Positions 21,601-33,600 of a stretch of DNA of 64,000 nt are shown in pieces (within the stretch, counting starts at the first letter, position 1; each line of letters opens with the position of its first letter). This stretch comes from Armigeres subalbatus. Lineage: Eukaryota > Arthropoda > Insecta > Diptera > Culicidae. The position numbers and the translations under genes were made by a program. Location of the stretch: positions 28,659,242-28,723,241 of the forward strand of contig NC_085141.1 in assembly GCF_024139115.2 (NCBI RefSeq), read 5' to 3'. A model generated the notes under the pieces. The model worked only from the letters and a program-made list of their open reading frames with translations, was not told the origin of the DNA and did not search any database.

Positions 21601-24600
21601 ACCAGTCACGTTTTCAAGAACGTTCCAGAAAACGTGACTGTATTCCCGAATCCGTGATTGTTGTTCACGAAAAAATACACCGTGAACTCGTTAGTTCACG
21701 AATTCATGAACGCTTTTTTTTTGCGTGCAAGTATCAATTTTCAAGTCTAATATTACAAGTAAAGCGCACTAATAATATTAGCAGAATTTACAAGTAACTG
21801 TTGCATAAAGAAAATACAAGTACAAATTATTAGCGTTGGCTTGTAGTTTCTTTTACAAGTATGAATGGTGCTGTAATTTAATTTACAAGTCGTTTTTATT
21901 TTATTATTTCAGCTGTGTAAAGCAAATGAATCATTTGTTTGAGAAACGATTGTACGACATTACGCGGTAAAACATTCCGCGGTTAACCTTTTCGTGGTGT
22001 ACCAGTTCGCGGTCTACCACTTCGCGTTCAGTATCATTTCGCGGTTTATATCATTTGGCGGTTTACCATTCCGCGGTTAGTACTATTCCGCGGTGAAACT
22101 TTTCGCGGTCAATACCAATTTGCAGGTTTATTTAACTAATGTTACAAGTAGTTCAATAATGTGTTCTTTAGCTTTGTAAAGCCTCAAAATTCACCTAATT
22201 ATTATGAAAAGCGAATAATCATTGAGTTTACATTCTTCTTCTTTTTCTTCTTCTTATTGGTATTATATCCCCACACTGGGACAGAGCCGCCTCGCAGCTT
22301 GGTGTTCATTCAGCACTTCCATAGTTATTATCTGCGAAGTTTCTAAGCCAAGTTACCATTTTTGCATTCGTATATCATGAGGCTGACACGAATCCAATCC
22401 GAATTGCCTTGACCGGCACCGGGAATCGAACCCAGCCAGTTTACATTAGACTTATATAAATTCAAATCTCAACAAAAACAATGTTTTGAAGCAAAACATA
22501 TTTGCAAATACGACTACCGGCACCGCAACGGGGATGACAATGGGTCTGGGGGTGAGAATTATAGACACTATAGGTTCCATAGACGAGCGCATGCACGGTT
22601 GGGTCATTTCGATTAAGTGTGTTTTTCCACTTTTTCACAGTGTACCAGGCGAATTTGACGTCACACGCTCCATTGCTTGGATTGCAATCGTGACGTCATG
22701 CTCGTTTGGCTACACTAACTGACAGTTCGTTTGGCTACACTCGCCTTCGCCTCAGCTCGTCTATGGAATCTATAGTGTCTATAGTGAGAATGGGTCATCA
22801 CTTTCACCGGAAGTCTGGAGGTCGAAGAGCAAAATCGTCCAAAAAGGTCTCTTATATTTTAGTCTTCTTGCCCTCAATCCAATCTAAAAGCATTCTAAGT
22901 GGTTGAAATAGTGACCCATTCTCAACCCCATTTGACCCATTGTCACCCCCTACGATGGTATGTAAAGAATGCGAAACAACACACTTCGCCTTATACCGGG
23001 CAAATGAAAACATTTAAAGAAAGCAAAACCTAACATTTTGCGTTATACCGGGCAAATGCAAACATTTGAAGAAACAAAACAACACACTTTGCCTTATACC
23101 GGGCAAATGCGAACATTTAAAGAAGACGAAACAACACATTTTGTCTTATACCGGGCAAATGCGAACATTTGAAGAAGACAGCACATGTTATTTCGCCTAA
23201 TGCCGGCTAACATTTAAGGAAGATACATTTTGCCTTATGAATAATTTTCAGTTTTTTCATCTACTAAGTTCTACCAGAATACCATAGCCTTTTAAGGTAT
23301 TAAGATAGCGAACTTTATCATATGATATAGTGTATCTTGGTGACAAAGCTCACACATCTAATTATCATATTGACAATAATGTATATGTCTTTTGGAAATA
23401 ACATAAAATAATGCGTAAAAGAAAAGAGAAAAATAATTGAAAGGGAAACACAATGAAAGAAACGGCCATATAAAAAAGAGAAAATTAAGAGTTGGTAGAA
23501 AAGAATGGCAAACTCTTAAAAATACAAAAAAAAAAGTTAATAAGATAAGGTAAGTTTGAATACCGCAAAACGGATCACCGCGAAATTGTAAACCGCGAAA
23601 TAGTATATACCGCGAAACGGAATACCGCCAAATTGTATAAACCGCGAAACAGATTACCGCCAAATGATACAGACCGCGAAATGGTACACCGCGAAATGGT
23701 TTACCGCGGAATGTTTTACCGCGAAATGTCGGACAACCAAAATGACATTATTCAAACGTGAGTTGTTATACTGAACAATCTCGGGTGGGGCCATGCATCT
23801 TGCCCTATTTTTGATAACAATCATGGGAAAGAAAGGAAAAACTACTTGAATATTTAATAAAATTTGATGCGATATTATCAGCAGTAAGTATTTTGAACTT
23901 AAATTTTAAATTATTGGTTTAAAAAAATCCAAACTCGCATAAGTCTCGCAAAACACGTAAATTGAAACCCGCAATAATTAAAATCCATGTCAATCTCAAA
24001 ATCCACATATAAAAACCATGTAGAAAATCACTCCAATACCATGCCAATACCACGAAACCGGATTAAATCAATAAATTAAAGAGAGAAGGATAATAAATTC
24101 GTTTTTCGTGTATACCTATCGCAGTATTCTATGCACAAACTTGCAGAAAAACATTAATAAATCACCTGTCATAAGACGAGTTTATACAATCCCATTGAAT
24201 TCCACCACTTAATTGTATCTTGACAGATACGTATTTCGACCTCAACAGTAAGGCCGTCTTCAGTGTCTCGTACTTGACTCGACTCGACAAGTCGAGTCAA
24301 GTACGAGACACTGAAGACGGCCTTACTGTTGAGGTCGAAATACGTATCTGTCAAGATACAATTAAGTGGTGGAATTCAATGGGATTGTATAAACTCGTCT
24401 TATGACAGGTGAAAAAATTCCACTAAAAAGCTCAAAATAATTTTCTTATTAATAAACAAATCATTTCTCGCCGCATTGACAGTGAACTGTCGGATGAATT
24501 TTGACAGGTAAATGAACCTGACAGACTTGTCATTTCAACCTTACTAATAATAGAGATGAGTGACATTTAGCGCTCGCACACTAATGTGCACTTCGGCATG

Positions 24601-27600
24601 TGTAAAAACATGTTTGTTTTCCTTCTGCTCATAACCTCAAAAATGATCGGGTCATCACAATGATTTCAAAAGAGTCAAAAAATATATGGAAATATACTCA
24701 TTTTTACCCAATCTTTGCTGAGTTGCACCATCTAGGAGTGTTTGTTTTCCTTTTATCGCCACTCACACATTCGGACGTGAAAATCTCAATACAAGTACTA
24801 ATATTATTAGTTGGCGAATCAATTTTATGCAACACAAATTACAAGTACTTGTAATTTTTTGACTTGTAACTTGTAACTTGTAGCTAATATTATTAGTCTG
24901 ATTATGCTACAGGGCCCTGGTGGTACCTCGTATAACTGGAGCATTACCTTCGTTGAGGCTCGACGCCCGAAGCTGGGCGATCCCTACCGAAGTGCAATTA
25001 GCTGATCCGAGATTCTACGATCCTAGCCGAATAAATATGTTGATAGGCGCGGAAATATTTTTTGAGCTGATGCAGATGGGGAAGATTCGAATGGCTACGG
25101 AATTACCATTGCTACAGGAGAGTCATTTAGGATGGTTGGTGGCTGGACCAGTATGGAATGTTCGAAACGTTGTGAGTGTTCAGAACTACCACGCAGTTCC
25201 CACTAATTGCGGTGATGAGAATTTGAACGAGCAACAATCAACGCGATAACAATCTAACCATTGTAGAAGGATGAATGTGAACGGCATTTTGTGACTACAT
25301 ATGCTCGGGGTGAAGATGGAAGATATGTGGTCAAACTTCCGTTCCGCGAAGGTGCTGGTGAGCTTGGCGATTCCCGAGTGCAAGCGGAGAAACGGTTCAA
25401 GGCCCTAGAGAACAGGTTGGAGAAATATCCTGATACGAAGCGGAGGTATGGAGACTTCATTCGCGAATACATCAAACTCGAACACGCTAGAATTTTAAAG
25501 GATAAGGAAAAGGATCCTACGGGGGCTGACTATTTACCACATCATTGCGTTTTCAAACACGACAGTTCGACAACGAAATTACGTGTGATGTTTGACGCAT
25601 CTGCAAAAACCTCATCCAATTTATCTCTGAATGACGTGCTGCTGGAGGCGCCTACTGTGCAAAGCTCGCTATTTGACATCCTACTACGGTGGCATCTGCA
25701 CCAGTATGTCGTCTCAACCGATGTACAACGCATGTATGAACAAGTCAAGATAAATGGTGCACATACCAAATACCAAAGGTGTTCATGGCGCGACGAGCGG
25801 TCTCAACCGTTGTTAGACTTGGAATTACAACGGAGACTTACGGGGTGGGTCCTGCAGGATTCTTGGCAACGAGATCATTTGGCTCATGATGAGCGAGAAA
25901 GTTTCACGGAGGCAAGCGATATCATCCTGAAATGCTGCTATGTTGACGATGCGCTTGAAGGAGCGGACACAGTGGAGAATTCGAAAAGGCTTCGCGAGGA
26001 TCTACAAATTCTTTGCAGCGACTTTGGAGGAAGAAACTTGATTGGGATGAAGCAATCCCTAACGAAGAACTGGAAATCTGGCAAAAATTGAGAACGGAGC
26101 TATGTGAAATAAGCAATATGAAAATACCAAGATGCATCACAGTCGTGAACCCAACTAATTTTGAGTTACACGGATTCGCGGATGCATCCCAAAGAGCTGT
26201 ATGTATATTTGAAAAGTGTGAATGCTGAGGGAGTAGTTGCTATGAAGCTGATCTGCGACAAGTCAAGAGTCGCTCCGCTGAAGGAGCTCAATCGAGTGGA
26301 CAATGTAGTGCCGTGCAGCCGTGTTATTGGCGGAACAGTTGAAAATAGTGCGCGAAGCCTTGGAACTTGACTTTCAACGTATAGTTCTGAGGTCCGACTC
26401 AAAAATAGTTTTGTGTTGGTTAGAAAAACCGAGCTCTACCCTGCCAGTATTTGTTCGAAACCGTGTTATGAAGATTCTTGATTTGACTCCAGATGTCGAG
26501 TGGAAGCATGTTGGTACAAAAGACAATCCTCCGGATTTCGTGTCCAGGGGGGTCCAACCAAAGGAATTGATGAGAAGTGAGTTGTCATTCAGACCGCATC
26601 GTGCTTTCGTGCTGTGCGGTTCTTTCTCTCGTTGCGGAAGGAAGCTTCTTAGCGCTATTTGTACCCACTGATCCCGTTACGATCTTTGCAAGGACCCGTG
26701 CCTTCGTTTTACGTTGGACCCGTTTGCGGAAGTAAAATTCCGACAAGCGGTGGTAATCCTGCAGGGACACCGTTCTGGGAAAAAACCTCTTAGAAGGTCA
26801 CGTCTTCACGCTCAGCAATGAGCAATAATAAAAACAAGAGGAAGGTGGAGTCTCTGAATTCTCCACTTCCTTCTAAAAAACAAGGTTTCAAGACCGTCCA
26901 GCCAAAGCGCGTAAAAAATAGAAGGAAGCTGGAGAATTCAGATATTCCTTCTAACTCTAATATCGGAGATAATTCTTCTCCAATCGAACTGAGCAATCAG
27001 TTCGATTTGATTAATGATGAAATTGAGCAAATCGAATATACCTCTAGCCCAGGTGATTCGATTCATGCGAAAAAGCAAAGGATTCCGCCAATTGTGGTAT
27101 CTGTTGCCGAGTTTTCTGGCTTCCGGAATGAGATTTTGAGTAACCTTCAGGGATCAAGGTTTCATTTCAGATTGCTAGAAAGGGTGACTGCCGCGTTTTG
27201 CCGGGATCCTTTGACGATCGCAAACGTCTTCTTCAGTATTTAACTGAGAAGCGCCATAAATTCTTCACATACGACGACAAAACTGAGCGATTGTTCAAAG
27301 TCGTCTTGAAAGGTCTTCCCAGTGATGATAAATCACTGGATGAGATTAAAATTGAAATTTCTCAATTACTTGGATTTTCACCAGTCCAAGTAATTAAGAT
27401 GAAAAAGAAATCCCACCCTGGTACTTCCCAGAGGGGCATTTCTCAAGAATTTTATTTAGTTCATTTTAACAAAAGTGAACTAAATAATATGAAAAGTATG
27501 GAAAAGGCCTGTATTATGTCCCATGTCCGTGTTACATGGGAACATTTCCGCAGGCCTGGGGGAAATTTCAAAAACCCCACCCAGTGCCGTAAGTGCCAAA

Positions 27601-30600
27601 AGTGGGGTCATGGAACCAAACATTGTCACATGGATGCTAAATGCATGATTTGTGGTGGAACCTCTCACGCCAAGGACGCATGTCCTGTGAGAGAAGATTC
27701 CAATAAATTTAAATGTGCAAATTGTGGGGGCAATCATAAATCCAATTTCTGGGAATGCCCTTCACGCAAAAAGTTTTGAATTCCGTGCAAAATTGATGAC
27801 GGGAAATTCCAATCGGATCCCAGATTCGACGGGTAGAAATTTTCAAACGCTCAAATTTCGAAACCAGTTACCGGTCGAGCAATTCATACCCACCACAATT
27901 CACAAACAAATTTTGCCGCTCGTCAACGGGTAGCAAGCACGTAAATTCCAATTTTTCGAATGTACCTACGTATGCAAACATCGCTGCTGGTAGACAAAAT
28001 TTCGCTTCTCAAAATGAGGTTTATACCCATGTCCCAACGGAAAATAACGGTCATGTTGCCGATTCAGGTAGCATGACTGCTTCCGATTTTGATTTTTTAA
28101 CTGAACAATTGCATCACATGATTGATGCAATGTTCAAAGCAAATACCATTCCTGAAGCTGTTCAGGTTGGTATAAAGTACACACAAAAAATTATTATCGG
28201 ACTCCGTTTTAATGGATCTAAATAATTGTGTGAAAGTTCTAAATTGGAATGCCCGCTCTCTAAAGGGTAAGGAAGATGAATTATTCAACTTCCTAACAGT
28301 TCATAATGTGCATATTGCCATTATAACTGAAACCTATTTAAAACCAGGGCTCTCCATTAAACGAGATCCAAATTATTTTATCTACAGAAATGATCGTCTT
28401 GACAGCGCCTGTGGTGGGGTCGCCATTGTCATCAATAGACGTATCAAATATAAATTATTTTCTTCGTTTGAAACCAAAGTTTTTGAAACCTTGGGAGTTT
28501 CTGTTGAAACAAATTTTGGTCAATTTTCCTTCATTGCAGCCTATTTGCCTTTTCAATGCAATGGGCAGCAAAAGAATTTGTTGAAAGCTGATCTTCAAAT
28601 TCTGACTCGCAACAAATCAAAATTCTTCGTAATTGGTGACTTTAATGCCAAACACCGTTCATGGAATAATGCTCAAAGCAATTCCAACGGCAACATTTTA
28701 TTTGAAGATTGTTCTGCGGGATATTATACTATTCAATATCCCAATGGCCCAACTTGTTTTTCATCCACTCGAAATCCTTCGACAATTGATTTGGTTTTAA
28801 CGGATTCAAGTCAGCTGTGTGGCCGATTGGTAACTCATGCTGACTTTGACTCTGATCACCTTCCTGTGACGTTTGAAATCTCACAAGAAGCCATTTATAA
28901 TCCAATCAGCTCTACTTTTAATTATCATAGAGCTGATTGGGATTTATATAAAACGTATATCGATAGGAATTTTGATGTTGATATTCCTCTCGATACCAAA
29001 AGTGACATTGATAATGCTTTCGTATCTTTGACAAATTTGATTGTCGAGGCCAGAGGCATTGCAATTCCAAATTCAACTCCATTATTATTGACGACAATCT
29101 TCAGTTACTGATCCGTCTTAAAAATGTGAGGCGAAGGCAATACCAAAGAACTCGCGATCCCCCGTTGAAAGTTATTTGGTGAGATTTGCAAAATCAAATT
29201 AAAAATGTTTCTCCATTCTGATAAATACCAAATTTGAGAATAATGTCTCGAAGTTGGATCCCAGTTCGAAACCCTTTTGGATATTAACGAAAATTCTTAA
29301 AAAACCTCAAAAGCCAATTCCAGCGCTTAAAGAGGGAAATAAAATTTTATTTACAAATGGCGAAAAGGCTCAAAAACTTGCTCAGCAGTTCGAGAGTGCC
29401 CATAATTTTAGTCTAGGTCTCACTAGTCCAATTGAGGATCAGGTTACACGAAGCTTCGAAGACATTCTCAACCAAGATAATATTTTTGACCCTTCGTTGG
29501 GAACTAATTTGGATGAAGTGAGATCTATTACTAGAAAATTTAAAAATATGAAAGCCCCGGGTGATGATGGTATTTTCTACATACTTATCAAAAAACTTCC
29601 TGAGAGCTCTTTATCCTTTTTGGTTAATTTATTTAACAAATGTTTTCAATTGGCATACTTTCCAGATAAATGGAAAAACGCCAAAGTTGTTCCAATTTTG
29701 AAGCCGGACAAAAATCCAGCTGAGGCTTCTAGTTATCGCCCAATCAGTTTGCTTTCTTCAACAATTTGGTTTTCGCCAAGGGCATTCAACCACTCATCAG
29801 TTATTAAGAGTTACGAACTTAATTCGGCTCAACAAATCTGAAGGATATTCGACTGGAGTTGCTCTTCTTGATATAGAGAAAGCATTTGACAGTGTGTGGC
29901 ATGAAGGTTTGATTGTAAAATTGATGAATTTTAATTTTCCTCTGTACATTATTAAACTGATCCAAAATTATTTATCAGATCGTTTCACTGCAGGTAAACT
30001 ATCAGAATTCTAAATCTGATAGATTACCTGTAAGGGCTGGTGTCCCCAAGGTAGCATACTGGGGCCCATTTTGTATAACATTTTACTTCTGACTTACCTG
30101 ATTTACCACCAGGGAGTCAAAAATCTTTGCTTGCAGGTGCCACAGGTGTCTCAGCCGAAGGGCGTAGCCTTCGAGTCACTGGTAGTAGTTCGCAAAAAAG
30201 TTCTGATATTTCCTCCACTTACTTGCAAAATGGAAAATTTCCCTGAATGCTTCCAAAACTCAGCTTATAATTTTCCCACATAAGCCGAGAGCTTCTTATT
30301 TGAAACCTTCTAGCAGACATATTGTCACTATGAATGGGGTTCCAATTAATTGGTCTAGCGAAGCTAAATATTTAGGACTTCTGCTAGATCAAAAATTAAC
30401 TTTTAAAAATCACATTGAAGGCCTTCAAGCCAAATGTAACAAATATATTAAGTGTCTATATCCACTTATAAACAGAAAATCAAAACTTTGTCTTAAGAAC
30501 AAACTTTTGATTTACAAACAAATTTTTAGACCTGCCATGTTGTATGCTGTGCCAATATGGACTAGTTGCTGCAATACCAGAAAGAAGGCACTTCAGAGGA

Positions 30601-33600
30601 TTCAAAATAAAATTCTGAAAATGATTCTGAAGTTGCCACCGTGGTATAGTACCAATGAACTTCATAGAATTTCTAATATTGAGACATTGCAACAAATGTC
30701 CAACAAAATAATTTCCAATTTTAGACAAAAATCGTTGCAATCTTCTATTGCAACGATTAACTCCTTGTACCCTTAGTATAAAATAGGTTAAGTTTAATTT
30801 AAGTAGAAAACATTGTAATTCCTACATGGTTCAATTCAACCAGAGGAAAAATTCTAACTGCCAGAGGCAATTGAAATGTATTAATAATAACTAAAAATAT
30901 AAAATAGCAAATAAGGATGATAGTGTTAAGAAAACACGGAACACCTAGTCTAAGAGATGAATGCATGTATTAGATAATTACCAAATAAAATTAGTTTAAA
31001 AAAAAAAAAAGTGAGTTGTCATGGAATGGTCCCGGTATTTTGGATGGTGCGGATGAGGAAGTTGATACAGAGTATCTTGAAGGTGGTGACGAGTGTGATT
31101 ATGTCTTAAGTGCGTCTGAAGAGATTGCAGCGGTGGCGACACAAGATCGCAGACTGTACGACGTGATTCAAGGCCGCAGTGATTATCGTAAGACACAGAG
31201 AATATTCGGTTACGTGACTCGGTTTATTCACAATTGTAAGGTGAAGAGACTAGGTGTCGATCGTAGAAGCGGCAGTTTACTTGGTGTTGACTTCCGTGAT
31301 TCATTGTTAGCAATGGTGAGAATTGTTCAAAGCCGAAATCAAGAATATTGAGCGGGGTAAACTGGTGAAAGGTAAACTTCGAAACCTGAACCCCATTTTT
31401 GATAAGGGTGGGAGACTGCTAAGAGTAGGGGGTAGGATCAGACATTCGGACTTGCCTAAAGATCAGAAGCATCCTACAATCTTGACCGAGAAGAATTTTT
31501 TTTTTTGACTTCGGATCGAGACAATCCACCGTGAACAATTGCACATCGGACTGAATGGGTTACTCGCAAAGGTTCGACAACAGTTCTGGCCAGTTAATGC
31601 GAAGCGAACAATAAATCGTGTATTGGGAAAATGTGTGAAGTGTTTTCGTGCAAATCCAAGGGATGTTGTGCAATATATGGGGGATCTGCCAAGTGTGCGC
31701 GTAACAGCTGCTGAACCGTTTTTACGAACTGGCGTAGACTATGCTGACCCGTTTTTATTGAAGGAAGGTCGGTTCAAGGCCCCAAGGAAAGCGTTTATAT
31801 GCGTTTTCGTATGTATGTGTACTAAGGCTTAGGCTTAGAACTTGTGGGTTCTTTATCTGCGGATGGATTTGTGGCAGCGCTGCACTGTTTCGTAAGTCGA
31901 AGAGGAAATGTTGCAGAGTTGCGATCCGATAACAGCACCAATTTTGTTGGGGCTAATCGAAAATTGACGGAGTTGAGAGAGTTACTGGTGTCGCACGGCG
32001 CAGCACGCAAATGAATAATATTATCAATGAACTGTCACGTCACGTTGCATCGCATGGTCACGTCTATTCTGGCTTCACCCCAAAAAAGAAAAAAAAATCT
32101 GCTTGTTTTAAAGCACGCCTTGATTGAGGAAACAAATAGGGACCCACGCATTTTCCCGGAATAAGGCAATAAAGTCGATGATTCCTTCTTTTAAAATGCA
32201 TATTTCCCTGTAAATAGGGCAAATAAGCCTTTATTTGTTTGTGTGCTACGCACTCGTTTGTCCTAAATAAGTCACAAGAATATAACAATTAGTAAATGAT
32301 TCCTTCTTAAAAGGCACGAATTTGCCCGAAATAAGGTTAACGAATGATTCCTTCTAAAATACGCAATACATTCTTTTAACTCACACATTTTCCTAAAATA
32401 CGCTTTCTTTCAAATCACGCGTTTTCACGGAGTATAACAAACAAGTGGATGATGCCTTCTTTTGAAATATGAATTTACCCGCAATAATAAAAATCCACAG
32501 GATCATTGGATAAAATTAAATTAAATTTACAAATACTGCCGTTACACGCATAACTGTCTTATGTAAATAGTAATCCCATGGGACAAATATACGTATGATG
32601 GCAGCATAGGAGAATCCACATAAAGGTTACCATAGGCATTTGCCATCATAATTTAACGCTTCTAGAAAAGCACTAACTTTGCTCAAACTTACTTTTTACA
32701 GCACGCGTTTAGTGTCTTATTGTAGATTCTACATTAAATGTTATAATACAAATATTTTGTTCCTGCAAAGTCCGCTTATACCAATTAAGAGCGACCATTC
32801 ATGTCATTCGAAAAACGGCGGGAATAATAAGGTCTTTTGGTTTAGGCTTATAACAGGTGGCAACTCAAAAAAATTGGAATGACTTCAATACTTTTCTATC
32901 AAAATAATAATGCTTTCACAAAAATATGACACACACTTTTACTCCAGCATTGCTTAACATGCTGTCGAAACAGAAAGTATTGCGGCGTGCTTTGTAAATT
33001 TTATCAAGCGAACCAAGATCATGGGAAAAGTACACGGTCGAACATTTTAAGCGTGAAAATGTTTCGAAAACTGTCATAGCATTTTTTGGTCAACTAAGCT
33101 CCATTGTATGCAAAGGTGATTGCAAGGCCAAAATCACGAAGCAACTCATAAGCAGGATCAGAAGTACCATTTCAAAAATCGATGTGATAGACTCTATCAG
33201 ATAGAGCCATCCAGCGGTCATGAGCAGCACGGCGAAACCATGGACCATATTCTAATATTCATTTGTTTAAGTTTGAAGACTAAGGACAACTATTTGTATA
33301 ACATAATATATTATATCAGATTGAGCTGTACTTCTTTGTAGTTTTTTTCCCAAGCCATTCTTTCCATTCCAGTTTTTTAGTTGTCAAAATCTTTTTTCTT
33401 CATTGCAAGAATCTTTTAAAGGTATGAAAAAAAAAATCTGGGATATGGTGCGTTCTGGGGAATGTTATAGAATCGATCTCACTACGAGAAGGTTCTGAAG
33501 TACCTGAACGCCAAGCGATTTCAGTTTTATATCTACCCTGCCCGAAGCATGCCGCAGCAGTAGCAGTAGCGAGAATGGCAACTATTCGGACCGTCCTGTC

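Larger units (their letters stand above)
21950..23736. mobile_element. Inverted-repeat element whose ~175 bp TIRs are made of gcggt subrepeats
   Basis: The left TIR (21950-22125) starts TTGTACGACATTACGCGG, and the right TIR (23565-23736) ends in its near complement. Each TIR is built of 10-11 units of about 16-18 bp of the form accatttcgcggttt. The middle contains a SINE, a MITE and a 52 bp minisatellite. No target duplication is seen and there is no transposase. Confidence 0.7.
21446..24911. mobile_element. TIR element with TGTAG termini (Ginger-like?), host of further nesting
   Basis: The termini are TGTAGCATAATC and its exact complement, flanked by GGGCC at 21441-21445 and 24912-24916. 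Many subterminal ACAAGTA / TACTTGT motifs lie in both orientations (21495-21900 and 24830-24895). The 5'-TGTNR start with a 4-5 bp duplication fits the Ginger superfamily as described, but no transposase remains, so this is a suggestion. Inside lie a MITE (21527-21727), a gcggt-repeat TIR element (21950-23736) and hairpin copy 2 (24162-24447). Confidence 0.7.
26589..31009 (+). mobile_element. Jockey-type LINE, full-length in extent but inactive (copy 2)
   Basis: The element is 4,421 bp. It begins at TCAGACC, ends in a run of A (30998-31010) and is flanked by a 13 bp duplication, agtgagttgtcat, at 26576-26588 and 31010-31022. It carries a 5' leader, a nucleic-acid-binding ORF1, an endonuclease-RT ORF2 and an AATAAA at 30984-30989. 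Both ORFs are broken by frameshifts, and ORF2 lacks about 85 bp of RT relative to copy 1 (6506-7724). It interrupts the RNase H region of the BEL element. Confidence 0.92.
20027..32010 (+). mobile_element. BEL/Pao LTR retrotransposon, decayed, split by two insertions
   Basis: Gag starts at 20027, and recognisable integrase ends near 32010. The element is interrupted by a 3.5 kb TIR element (21446-24911) and a 4.4 kb Jockey element (26589-31009), which leaves about 4.1 kb of BEL sequence. Order is Gag (DUF1759-like), zinc knuckles, DUF1758 protease, RT, RNase H and integrase. No LTR is identifiable at either end. Several frameshifts are present. It lies in intron 4 of the PAXBP1-like gene, on the opposite strand. 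Confidence 0.85.

Noticed and set aside
22979..23240. Regular 52 bp repeats considered as a CRISPR-like array
   Set aside because: The whole unit is repeated with no unique spacers, and the context is a eukaryotic transposon.
24169..24405. Nearly identical 61-codon frames on both strands (MTDTYFDLNSKAVF)
   Set aside because: They arise from the perfect palindrome and are not genes.
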